Of a stretch of DNA of 64,000 nucleotides, positions 55,293 to 64,000 are shown piece by piece (within the stretch, counting starts at the first letter, position 1; each line of letters starts with the position of its first letter). The position numbers were made by a program, and so were the translations under genes. The stretch is from positions 211,775 through 275,774 of the forward strand of contig JAVXUO010001871.1 in the NCBI GenBank assembly GCA_033065855.1. The letters are read 5' to 3'. Source of the DNA: Escallonia rubra. Taxonomy: Eukaryota > Streptophyta > Magnoliopsida > Escalloniales > Escalloniaceae. The notes beneath the pieces were generated by a model. It saw only the letters and a list, made by a program, of their open reading frames with translations, did no database searches and was not told where the DNA came from.

Positions 55293-58200
55293 CTTAAATT
55301 AACTATAATATAATTTTTTCTACTAAATCTCATATGTTATTTTTGTTTTTTAGATACATAATTTTTTATTTTTGTATGAGAGAGTTAGTTTCAAGGACAT
55401 CATTGTCAAAATTAAATCGTAATAAATTAGTACCTTTAGAATTTTAGAATTAATTTTTACATTATATAAGCTTTCCTAATAAAGCCTTCATATAGTGTTT
55501 GGAAAAATAAAGAAACTTAAGAACAATAAAGTTTGCATGCGTTTAGAGACATTGATATGTTTACTATATATCTTTAAATATTTTTTAACTATCAGATTTA
55601 CGAATTAGTTTTATCATTACCACAGTTTTAATTAATAATAATTGTATTGTTATTTGCTGATAATGTGGTCCCACCCAAAAAATACAGTCAATTTTTTATT
55701 TTACCAAAAGATTCTAAAAGCTATACATTATATTGATAAATCTTTACATCTATTACGGTAATCATATACTAAAATAAAATAGTTATGAATCAATATAGAT
55801 ATAGATTTGTTTCTTTTAATGCCTCGTTTGTAATCCAGATACTAATACGGGATATCAACATGTAGTCACTAATTTACGGTTTCCTGTCATTATACGATTT
55901 TAGAGTTTTCTCCAACAATATGAAAGGCATGAGCATGAACAAACACTTCGTTACACTGTTCCTGCTTCCCTATTCTTGATGATAAGTTTGTCCCTGAAGT
56001 AAAGTTGCTTTTCAAAAAAAATATATATATATATACAGTAATGCTGGGCATGTATGTGATTCGGTAACCACAAACTTGAGCTAATAAAATTGTGCAAGAA
56101 TTTGGAAATCAAACAATTAGATCAATGAGCATTACCTGTTGCATTTCATGCCCTCCAGATACAAGCGCATCCCAGTAATCGGTCTCTTACCAACTGTAAC
56201 CTGAAAATGACTTTTGTTACCACCTAAAGTTACAAGAATATGTATATGGAGTTTCATGAATGTCGTGACGACGTAAAATCAAACTTTTTTGACGAATGGT
56301 TGTTACAAGAATATGAATCCGGAGTTTCGAAGGAAAGATTTGCATAAGATGATATCTTCACACGGCCTACATGTAGAGGTGATAATAACTTTCTTTTATT
56401 GTATTTTTTTCCTTGACAGCCTGACTCACGCGTCAAACTTTCTATTAGTCGAAACAAACACACAGATTCTTGTCAATTTTGCTAGGCCTGGATTGAGAGA
56501 GAGAGAGAGGTTACTCCTAATTTTTCTCTAATGAAAGTTTTAGCTTATGTCATAGATTTACAAGTTCTAAACTTCAGGAAATAATTTTGACATCCTGGCC
56601 ACCTTTTAGAAGATTGTAAAGGACATAGTCATTGTATTACCTGAGTGGTGTTCACATATAGTTTGGGTCCAATCAACTTGAACTGTAGGGCAGGGGTTCG
56701 GATGGCCCTATTTGTGGTTGGACCTAGTGAGAGGTCATTGTGAACAGGAGCCCACATCTTGTGCGCTTGGAAGTCCAAGAAGTACTGCAGATCACAAATA
56801 GGAGGCTTGTCTGCACAATCGAAAGAGAACTATTTTTAGTCTTGGTCGTCTTCTTGTATTTTTGCCTTTTCCTTCATCTCTATTATTTTCATGTACTTAC
56901 GCGAGTCTCAGTTAGTTCAGCGTGTTAAAGTTTTTTAGTATCGTACTACGAAGCGTGTAGGAGACAACTTACACCGAAGATAGAGGTTGATGGCATGTGA
57001 TAAGAAGCCCTTGCCCGGAACGCCATTGAGGACAGATGTGATGGGGATAAAACTGAAATGAATTGCATCTGGCATTGATGGAACTGTTAGTAGCCATTCG
57101 CAATGCGAATTCGCCGATAAATCTCCACCCTTCCTGTTACATTTTACGTTTATTCCCTGCAAAAGGTTCAACCGCGCTAGTTAGCAATCGTTCTTTCATG
57201 CATAAATAAACGTTGAATGAAGCTTACGGTAGGATGGCCAAACCTACATCTTTGTCTGTAATGGATGTCAAGCTGTTGAAGATTAAAGGTTGGGGATCAA
57301 AGACATTGAAAGCCTGTGGTACCTGTATTTTATTTTACACAAAATGGTAAATAAAAAATTTAGTACTTTGTTTGGTGCAACGTAAATAAACAAGTTACTT
57401 TCTTGTGTTAAAAAAATTGAAAACGAACAAAAAAACCCCAACAAGTAAGTATCTTTGGAGATTGCCAAGAATTTTTTTTATTTTCACTCCCTCGTATACT
57501 TGTCCGCTCTTCATTTTTGTCGATAAAGGTTAACCTTTTATCCTTAATGCACTTTCTTAGCGACAAAGAAGATTATGAATGTAAAAGAGACGAACTCAAA
57601 GTGAACGAAAATGTGAAAACCTTTTGCTTTTTCTCTTTGGTTTTGAGGTGGTTGGGAGAGAAGTTACAAGTCCCAGTAAAGAATTGATCTCCGAGGTCAT
57701 CCAAGTGGTTTTTGAGCTCTGATGGCCCCAAGTTGGACGACTTGTTTTGTCTTACCAGCAAGACATCTTGCCCTCCCAAGCCCAGCCCCACAATGATGTG
57801 AGTCCCATATTTCTCTATAAATCTGTCAAACATAACCAACAATTAATTTTGTTAGGTTCCAAAATTAAGATGTCCCATTATTGGCATAATAATATTCTAA
57901 TGAGTCAACGTATTCACACCGGGTTCACCCTTAATTGCAAATAGCAACGTTCTTGTTTTATACGATCGCTTCTGCCTCTTTTTTTCTTTAACAAGAACCA
58001 TCGGCATAACGAAGTGAAAATTTTTAGCTGTAACTTGCAACATAATTATGAAAAGATATGGTGCAAAGATTGTAAAGTTTTAGGGGTAGAAGTTAAATAG
58101 TTGAAAGTCTGGGGACAATTTTGTGCTTCCGCTATTAGAAACGGTTGTCCAACATGTGATGAAGTTGCAAGTTGACGATGTACTAGTAATTACGCTGTGG

Positions 58201-61200
58201 ATACCCACCAAAGTTGTTGTGTTTCTTTTTCTTCCTCTTGTTATTATACGTTCGGAATGCTTTATTTTTGTTTTTACTTCTCTGTTATTAAAAAAATAAT
58301 CAGATTTTGACCAAAGTCAATTTTTTACTTGAGGGCTTATCTGAACATCTTCAAGACTGAATTTTTTAAATAACAAAATCTGTTGAAGTTTTATTAAATG
58401 GCCGACCAAAAGTGGAAGACGTTGAGTTTGTATCTCGAGGAGTAAAAAAAAAAAAAACAGAAGCTTAAATTCATCAAAAGGCCAAAGAACGGACAAGAGA
58501 TCGCAGTTGAGAGTGGATTCCGACCACGACAACGGTACACATGCTATCATACCATTTGTCATCCGAAGAATTATGGAAATCTTTTTCTTGAGTGAAAATA
58601 TTAGGCAGCCAAAAAGGAGTTGTTAGCTACTTTTTAATATCTAAATCATAACGGCAAGGCCCATAATTACTAACCAAGCGGTGTGTAGTACTCCCTTCGT
58701 CCCTTTTCAATTGATCGTGTTTGACTTGCACGCTTATTTAGGATATGAGTCACTCCATCTATCCCAAATAATTTAATCAACTCTTTTTTGCACGCAGATT
58801 AAGGATTTAAGTGATATATTGTGTGTTTTTCATTCTACCCTTTAGAGAGAGGATGAGAAGAAAGTGAGGCAGGAGAAAGGAAATTGGTTAATGGAATGTT
58901 AAATGTGGAGAGATGAATGAATAAAAAAGTTTAAGAAAGTAGGTCAGGATAACGAAAAATGAGTTGATAGAGAGTTAAATGTGGGGAGAGAAATAAAATT
59001 AAAAAAAAAAAGTATAAAAAAGGTAACTATGTAAAAACACGTACATAATCTTTCTTAATTTGAAAAGTGAGCAATTTTTGTGGAACGGCTCAAAAAGAAA
59101 ATATGATCGATTTGTGTGAGGACGGAGGGAGTATATTTTGTGACTTTCTCATTCTACTCCGAGAGAGAGAAAAAAGGATTGAAGAAAGTGGGTCAAGACA
59201 AAAAAAAAATTAGGATTAAATTTGGAGAGAGAAATAGAATTAAAAAAAAAATGTAAGAAGGTCAACATGGAAAGTGATAATTACAGTATAAAAAGAAAAT
59301 ACGATAAAATATTTAGGGACTAGGGAGTATTTCATACGGTAGTTGTGACATAAGACTCTTGTTAGCTTTAATAGGATAGGATGATGAATCTGCCATTCAA
59401 GGGACGGGGTGTAGTGCTTGAGCAACTCTTCCGTAGACTTTTAATAGCAGAGAATCGAAATGCAGACTTTAATTATTATGCAACTCATAATGCGTAGAAA
59501 ACGTTCCTGCCACAGAAATCTTTGACCTCAAAATTAACTCGATTCGGACAGCTGGTTGTAATCAGACATAATTACTTGGTCAAACAAGGACAGGAATGTT
59601 CAAGTGTATGCCAAAGGCCAATGATCCAACTCCAAGTTTCTTGTATGGGTATGTATTGAGTTCGTCATCCTCCTGGTAGTTTGGCTATCTATTTCGTGTA
59701 TTTTGTAGGTGACAATGAGCCACGTTTGGATGAGACTAAACACTCTTGGACCCAGTCACCTGCCATAAAATGCCTTGTAATTGTACGTAGGGAACCAGTA
59801 CTGCAATTTCTAAATAGTCAATCCTTGTACTTTGGATTGAAGAGAGTATCGATTCCTCCCCTCCCCTTTAACTGGTTCTTTGTTTTGGTGCTGACATAGA
59901 AAAAAAAACCATCTATCATTACCAAATTATCAGCGTATTTCTCAACTCTTGTGACTAGTAATACGTTCATCTGACTCATTTCGCTAAATATGTACTGTGT
60001 GTTACCATTTACACAATGCTAGCAGTTACTCAATCCTGGCTTTTGTCTATATAAGTGTTGCGAACTTATGCAACAAATTCTGCAACTACTAAGGGGTTGT
60101 TCAAGTTAGTGACATGATAATCAATGATCTAATATGCTGCGCCGCCACGGACAAAGTTTGTTTAAGTGATGAAACCACAAAATAAATTCTCAACAGTGAG
60201 CCACCGGAAATGTTAAATTTCGAAGTACCGAACATGCAAGATTCCTCTAGGCCTTAGCTTTCTAGAAACTGGGACGCTAATAACATGCCACGAACGCAGC
60301 ATACTCGAGTGCATTTTGCTTGCTAAGCAGAAACTATCGGCAAATAATCAACGACGGATCGGAATTGTTAAGGCTGTAGTAGTAGTGTTACCTTGCAAGA
60401 GCAGATGGATCCCATGCTGAAGGGACGGCATTTCGGACTTCATCAGAGAGAACAAGAGGGTACCGATCAATACGAACATCAAAACTTACAATGAAATAGC
60501 CATCAAGACCTAAATATTTCGTGTTCGCTGCGTCGGTCGCCCACGATCCACTTTCAAAACCAAACATGGCATTGAACAAGCCGGATGGAATTTTCCCTGG
60601 TACTGAACATTTTTGGTTGACAAATTCGGACATCTGCACCAAGAACAAAATTTTGAATATCCCAAATATCCTAAAAAGTGACTGCTACTTTTTTTTTTTT
60701 CCCCCCTCGGTCTAAATTTAATGTGTTTTTGGAGACATTTTACTGATAAAATTAATTAAAAACACATAAAAAAATGAGATGCCAAGACAATGTGTTACAA
60801 TCACGAAAGCATATGGAACAATCGCAGACAACTCGTGACAGTGTTTGTGGCTATTTGGATTCTTAAGTTTCAACTCTTGGCAGCAATACTGCCCAAATAG
60901 AACAAAACTACCGCAGCATGGATTAGTTGAAAACTGAAAACAGAAATGAGAATGGTAAGTACAAGAATGCCAAGGCATTTTACCAATCTCAATGTCAGAT
61001 GCACTTACTTTCTGACAAAACCAAGAACAAATTTTGAAGGTAACAGAAGCACTTCAATTAAAGAAGATGCAAACATGGATCGAAGAACGGAAGGAGAATT
61101 CTACTAATGAAATTCTTATGTCAGTCACAAGGAGAAAGCGGGGGAATGTTCAACAAGAGGAGAAATCAATTAAGATGATATATAACCTGATTGAAGTCAA

Positions 61201-61423
61201 GAATATCGGATTGATATCGGGTTCGATCACCTTTGTCACATTTGATATCGGTTGAGACGCCATCGAAGGATCCGAAGCCCGGCACCACGAGCTCTCTCGT
61301 TTCGGTTTCATTAAGCAGAACTAGTCTGTCATGTCCCTTGCAGTACTTCAACCGGAAATCCGAGGTTATATCGAATCCTTTACCGAGGCTGCTAATAGCC
61401 CTCTTCACAACTCCATCATTCAT
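46444..61423 (-). CDS. MACPF domain protein (CAD1/NSL1 family), eight exons
   Basis: Plant MACPF/perforin-like protein; family members (Arabidopsis CAD1, NSL1) restrain cell death and salicylate-linked immune responses. Exons: 61423-61187, 60633-60392, 57822-57621, 57322-57248, 57156-56973, 56810-56641, 56200-56136, 47059-46444. All introns have GT/AG ends, all phases agree, and the total is 1791 nt (596 aa), close to the usual 560-630. Markers: LGKGFDITSDFRLKYCKG and CDKGDRTRYQSDILDFNQ (exon 1), GKIPSGLFNAMFGFESGSW (2), the MACPF signature FIEKYGTHIIVGLGLGGQD (3), FNVFDPQPLIFNSL (4), SHCEWLLTVPSMPDA and GFLSHAINLYLR (5), FSHVCTAPVKYDP and DTPGHWIVTGAKL (8). The ATG at 61423 is chosen because the upstream in-frame path hits stops. 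No disruption is seen. Confidence 0.95.
47160..48700. repeat. Intron repeat block R1, diverged copy at 53715-55770
   Basis: Shared anchors in the same order: CCxA(A/G)TAAC.(C/T)GAGTCAAGCTCGG, GTCTTCTTT(A/G)AGCTTTT, AATATTGGCTTA(A/G)CGCTTA, GTTGGTGCCATAT / CTGGTGCCATAT, CATTTATTG-like GATCG blocks, and TTTTATTTTACCAAAAGGATTC. Part of it (48260-48700) recurs a third time at 49350-49830. Confidence 0.75.
48127..48175. repeat. (TA)n microsatellite
   Basis: Uninterrupted TA run of about 24 units. A smaller (TA)n(GT)n compound lies at 47685-47722. Confidence 0.95.
48755..51463. repeat. ~250-bp AT-rich tandem repeats in the MACPF intron
   Basis: Copies begin with CATCATTTTTTT(C)TCTTCTAAAT near 48760, 49879, 50131, 50386, 50636, 51056 and 51308, with a further copy at 53357 beyond the LTR. 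Each runs through ATGTTATTTTCGTTTTTAAG, GTGGTTTTAAGGATACAATA, TTAGTTCATCAATCAGTTAG and AATTAACTTATCAAGAAATA. The 49870-50890 stretch has four head-to-tail copies. Confidence 0.85.
51464..53256 (+). mobile_element. Probable solo LTR (1.8 kb) of an LTR retrotransposon
   Basis: It interrupts one of the 250-bp repeats exactly. It starts TGTAAGACCCCAAATAAT and ends GGGTTGGAGCGTGACA (TG..CA), with flanks GTTTA / ATTTA, a 5-bp duplication with one mismatch. No internal coding region is present. It contains a (GTGCGT)n stretch near 52830 and GTGCTCACCCCCCTTTC near 52880. The latter is shared in inverse with the block at 62599 onward, so both appear to be the same LTR family. Confidence 0.75.
53257..53714. 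repeat. Continuation of the 250-bp repeats after the solo LTR
   Basis: The interrupted repeat resumes at 53262 and another copy follows from 53357. The tail (GATGACGTGCCAAGTAAAGAAG..GATGATGTGTC) matches 50955-50998. Confidence 0.8.
55216..55292. repeat. Compound microsatellite (GT)n(CT)n(AT)n(GT)n
   Basis: Four dinucleotide runs in succession inside repeat block R1'. Confidence 0.95.
57823..60391 (-). other. MACPF intron 2 (2.6 kb)
   Basis: GT/AG intron. Apart from the MITEs at 58690-59333, only AT-rich sequence with a poly(A) at about 58445-58460 and no coding signal. Confidence 0.85.
58690..59333. mobile_element. Stowaway-like MITEs in MACPF intron 2
   Basis: Ends resembling CTCCCTCCGTCCC occur four times: 58690 (CTCCCTTCGTCCC) and 58752 (CTCCATCTATCCC) facing right, 59133 (GGACGGAGGGAG) and 59331 (GGGACTAGGGAG) facing left. 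TA flanks the outermost left end and both right ends. The pattern suggests two nested or overlapping MITEs of about 0.4-0.6 kb. Interiors are A- and GA-rich without ORFs. Confidence 0.75.
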
Positions 61424-61620
61424 GTCTGTGCAAAGCGTCTCCTCCTCCTACGTGCTGGTGAGCAGAGGGAAAGGGTTGAAGGGAATATAGGTGGTGGAGG
61501 AGGATGTCATGAAGACTAACTATGGTATTTGTTTAGGGTATAAGATGCACTGACGTATCCTGTGTTTGAAGACAGGCAGAGAAAAGGACTGAATGGGTGA
61601 GAGGTATTTAAAGGAAGCTT
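61424..61620 (-). promoter_or_regulatory. MACPF 5' leader and core promoter
   Basis: On the minus strand a TATA-like TTTAAATA lies at about 61614-61607, about 185 bp upstream of the ATG, followed by a CT/CCACC-rich leader. An upstream ATG near 61512 opens a short frame ending in TAG about 60 bp later, a possible uORF. The TATA call rests on position and consensus only. Confidence 0.45.
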
Positions 61621-62598
61621 CATTCCTTTTCCTGTTTCTTTAGTCTGCAGATATGTATGTGAACTTTGAATTTTCTGCATCTCCACTTGGATTCACACGC
61701 GACGTGACGCCAATTATCAACAGGGTGACATGTTTGTCCTTATTGATTATGCGGGTGTACAACCCGGTCACACAAGTTCGCTGGTTTCAGTTGTTATATC
61801 GATACACCATATGAAATTACAGTTCTGACCATATCATATGAAAAAATCCAACAAAACAAATGATTAAAGACATCTTAAAAGGGTATTTTCAGTTTATGCA
61901 AGCCCTAGATAGATTAACATGATGAAAGTGAATTTTACACCGAAAGAATATTACGACTTTGGTTATGTACGCTTTGTTTACCACTTTCTCTGTCTTCAAG
62001 TTCTGTTTTAGATAATTCCTTTGAATTTTTTAGAATACCAAATCAAAACGTACACTATTAACCAACTCTTTGCAAATATGCGATTGAAGTTCATGCCACT
62101 AATTTTGACTTATAATTTTTTTTCGATGCGGTTAATAATCCAAGCAAGGTATTTCAGTTTACAAGGATTTTAACTTTTTAGGAAGATATCTTCTTCGTAT
62201 TTGCAAAAACATGAAAAAGGAAACGGAGAAAATGGCAACCAAATAGGTCGTTAGTCCTTGTATTATCCTCGAGTTTATTTGTTTTGTCAGTTTTATTAAG
62301 TTAGAAAACGTGCAAGCCCCCGATCAATGGTCACTACTGCCAAGTGAACAACTAAATACAAGACATGATGCACTACAAAAGATGAGTGATCTAGTATGTA
62401 AGCAGAGAGAATCAACCCATAACCTTGCATAAACGGAGCTATAGTTCCATGTTTAAGTAAATAATTGCTATGAAAAAATTAAACTTTTAGAGAATGAGTC
62501 CAATTATGCGTAATTCAATTCCTCGAGTTATTTTTTGCGATTCTCCTGTCTCAAAAAAAGTACAGATTAAAGCCATAATTTATTTTTGTAATCCTATC
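61621..62598. other. Upstream flank of the MACPF gene
   Basis: AT-rich intergenic DNA. No gene, element terminus or recognisable regulatory cluster. Confidence 0.5.
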
Positions 62599-63900
62599 TG
62601 TAACGCCCCGAACCCGAGGGTCCGAACACGTTCTTAAACCAAAATCCAAACACATCAATGACATAACTATCTTAAAGGCAGAGCAGAGCATCTAGAATAC
62701 CACAAACACAATTATCTAAATCTCAAAATTTAACTCCAAAAATAATCCAACACTTATATACAATCCCTTCAAAAATTTAATTCCCAAATACTTCAAAACT
62801 TTATTACAAGTCATCTGAATCCAAAAGAATATAAATCAACTAACCAATATTTTGTCTAAAGAATCATAAGCTCTATTCTCAATATCAGACACCAGAGCAA
62901 TTCTCACCGCTACACTAATATCTCTCCATTCGTGCTACTTTTGGCCTGGAAGGGGAAGGAAACGAAAAACAAAAGGGTGAGCACGAATTGCCCAGTAAAA
63001 GATCTTACACACATAGGGCCAAAAACGAATACGAAACTAGAGTTATCAAATAGAGCCAATAAATAAGAATTTAGATAATTCAATCAAATTTCACAAACGA
63101 ATGATTAAGGTGACCAAAAGAGAGTTACAAAAAACGAATAACAAATATGAGTTATCAAATAGAACCAATAAATAGGAATTCAGTTAACTCAATCGAATTT
63201 CACAAGCGAATAACAGAAGCGACCGAAAAAGAGGTTAAATAACCAATAAATCGAATACCGATTCAAACACGAATAACAAATCAACTCAAAAAGGGGTTAC
63301 ATAACCAATAAGTCGAATATCAAAATATTTTTACCAAATCTTGTGGGTGTCACATACACAAATTGCTTATTATTAAGCATCACAAATCATAATTATACCA
63401 TGTCGAATATCGCAGCCGACGCGTCACAAATAAGTCACGATAATTAAAAGTGACTTTCAAACACAAACATCACCCACAAAGTAATTTGATAAATAAAGCG
63501 AATATTTATTCGAAATCCAAAAATAGTCATTGTAGACTCAAATCGAAGAGAACAAAAATACGAATTTAACGGAATAAAAATCAGCTGAATCGGAGATCAG
63601 ATGAGTGAGATATTAGCAAACGAAAATTTTGGGTAAAAATTTAACGGCACGAAAATCGATAAAACTTTTAAAAGAAAAGGGCCATCCAGAAAGTGACACG
63701 GGGCATGTCCTTTATGTTAAACTCTTGAAATCTGAATATATCAAGGACGAAGGACAACTGTCCTTTTGGTTAAGGAAAATTATGGCCATGGAAAAAAAAA
63801 AAAAAAACTCTGACTCTTCTTTTAAAAAAAAAAAAAAAGGACGGTCGACTCTGATTTAAAAGGACGACTACACTGCCGTCTTGTTACTTTGCCGCACAGG
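62599..63900 (-). mobile_element. LTR-like block in reverse orientation
   Basis: On the plus strand it starts TGTAACGCCCCGAACCCG, the inverse of a ..GGGGCGTTACA LTR end. The segment AGGGTGAGCACGAATTGCCC..AGTAAAAG near 62970 is the inverse of GTGCTCACCC.. in the solo LTR at about 52880. Internal AATAAATxGAATT / TAACAAAT repeats occur at 63040-63300. The distal end was not found; poly(A) runs lie at 63793-63838. Confidence 0.5.
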
Positions 63901-64000
63901 TTCTGACACAAGGAAAAAAAATATCGACGGCGTAGCGTGTGTTTTTCTTTAGGTAAAGTAAAATTGTTCAAAATATTTTAAACAATTTAATAACAGAGGT

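Larger units (their letters stand above)
47060..56135 (-). other. 9.1-kb last intron of the MACPF gene
   Basis: Donor AACAG/GTAATG at 56136/56135 and acceptor TATCAG/A at 47060/47059. The intron is extremely AT-rich and made of repeat blocks, microsatellites and a probable solo LTR, each listed separately. No coding sequence is supported inside it. Confidence 0.9.

Overview
This is nuclear DNA of a flowering plant, almost certainly a eudicot. Host genes are intron-split, the intergenic DNA is AT-rich, and the mobile elements are plant families (L1-type LINE, Ty1/copia, Mutator-like, CACTA, hAT, Helitron, Stowaway-like). I cannot name the genus.

Only one complete host gene is visible: a minus-strand MACPF-domain gene (CAD1/NSL1 type) in eight exons from 61423 to 46444. 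All splice phases agree and give about 596 aa. Its last intron is about 9.1 kb, filled with AT-rich repeat blocks and a probable 1.8-kb solo LTR.

Left part (1-12056): diverged tandem and dispersed duplications with possible exon remnants (1-4149), then a 7.5-kb LINE (4165-11662) with a 15-bp target duplication, poly(A) and two long uninterrupted ORFs overlapping by ATGA.

Middle part (12057 to about 46170): a decayed Ty1/copia retrotransposon stretched from a few kb to about 34 kb by nested insertions. In order: (1) a non-autonomous Mutator-like element (13107-22779, 9-bp TSD), containing a CACTA element (13612-22034, 3-bp TSD), which contains a second Mutator-like element (15027-16390, 9-bp TSD) and broken copies of an aldo-keto reductase gene and a 40S ribosomal protein S8 gene; (2) a Helitron in reverse orientation (24982-29295) that cuts the copia reverse transcriptase inside its catalytic motif; (3) a 9.7-kb Mutator-like element (29438-39101) with an intact FAR1/MULE transposase ORF, a small B3-domain gene, a plant-mobile-domain plus Ulp1-protease gene, and a 23-bp palindrome repeated about 30 times; (4) a second Helitron (40054-45983) in the copia 3' LTR, itself carrying a 995-bp hAT element (44405-45399, 8-bp TSD). 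Most termini can be fixed to the base because the interrupted sequence reads on across the insertion.

Right part (46444-64000): the MACPF gene, Stowaway-like MITEs in an intron, its promoter side, and another LTR-like block near the window end.

The most striking object is the 29438-39101 element: transposase, B3 protein and PMD-Ulp1 protein share one transposon with a palindrome found in both termini and in internal arrays that have a higher-order repeat structure.
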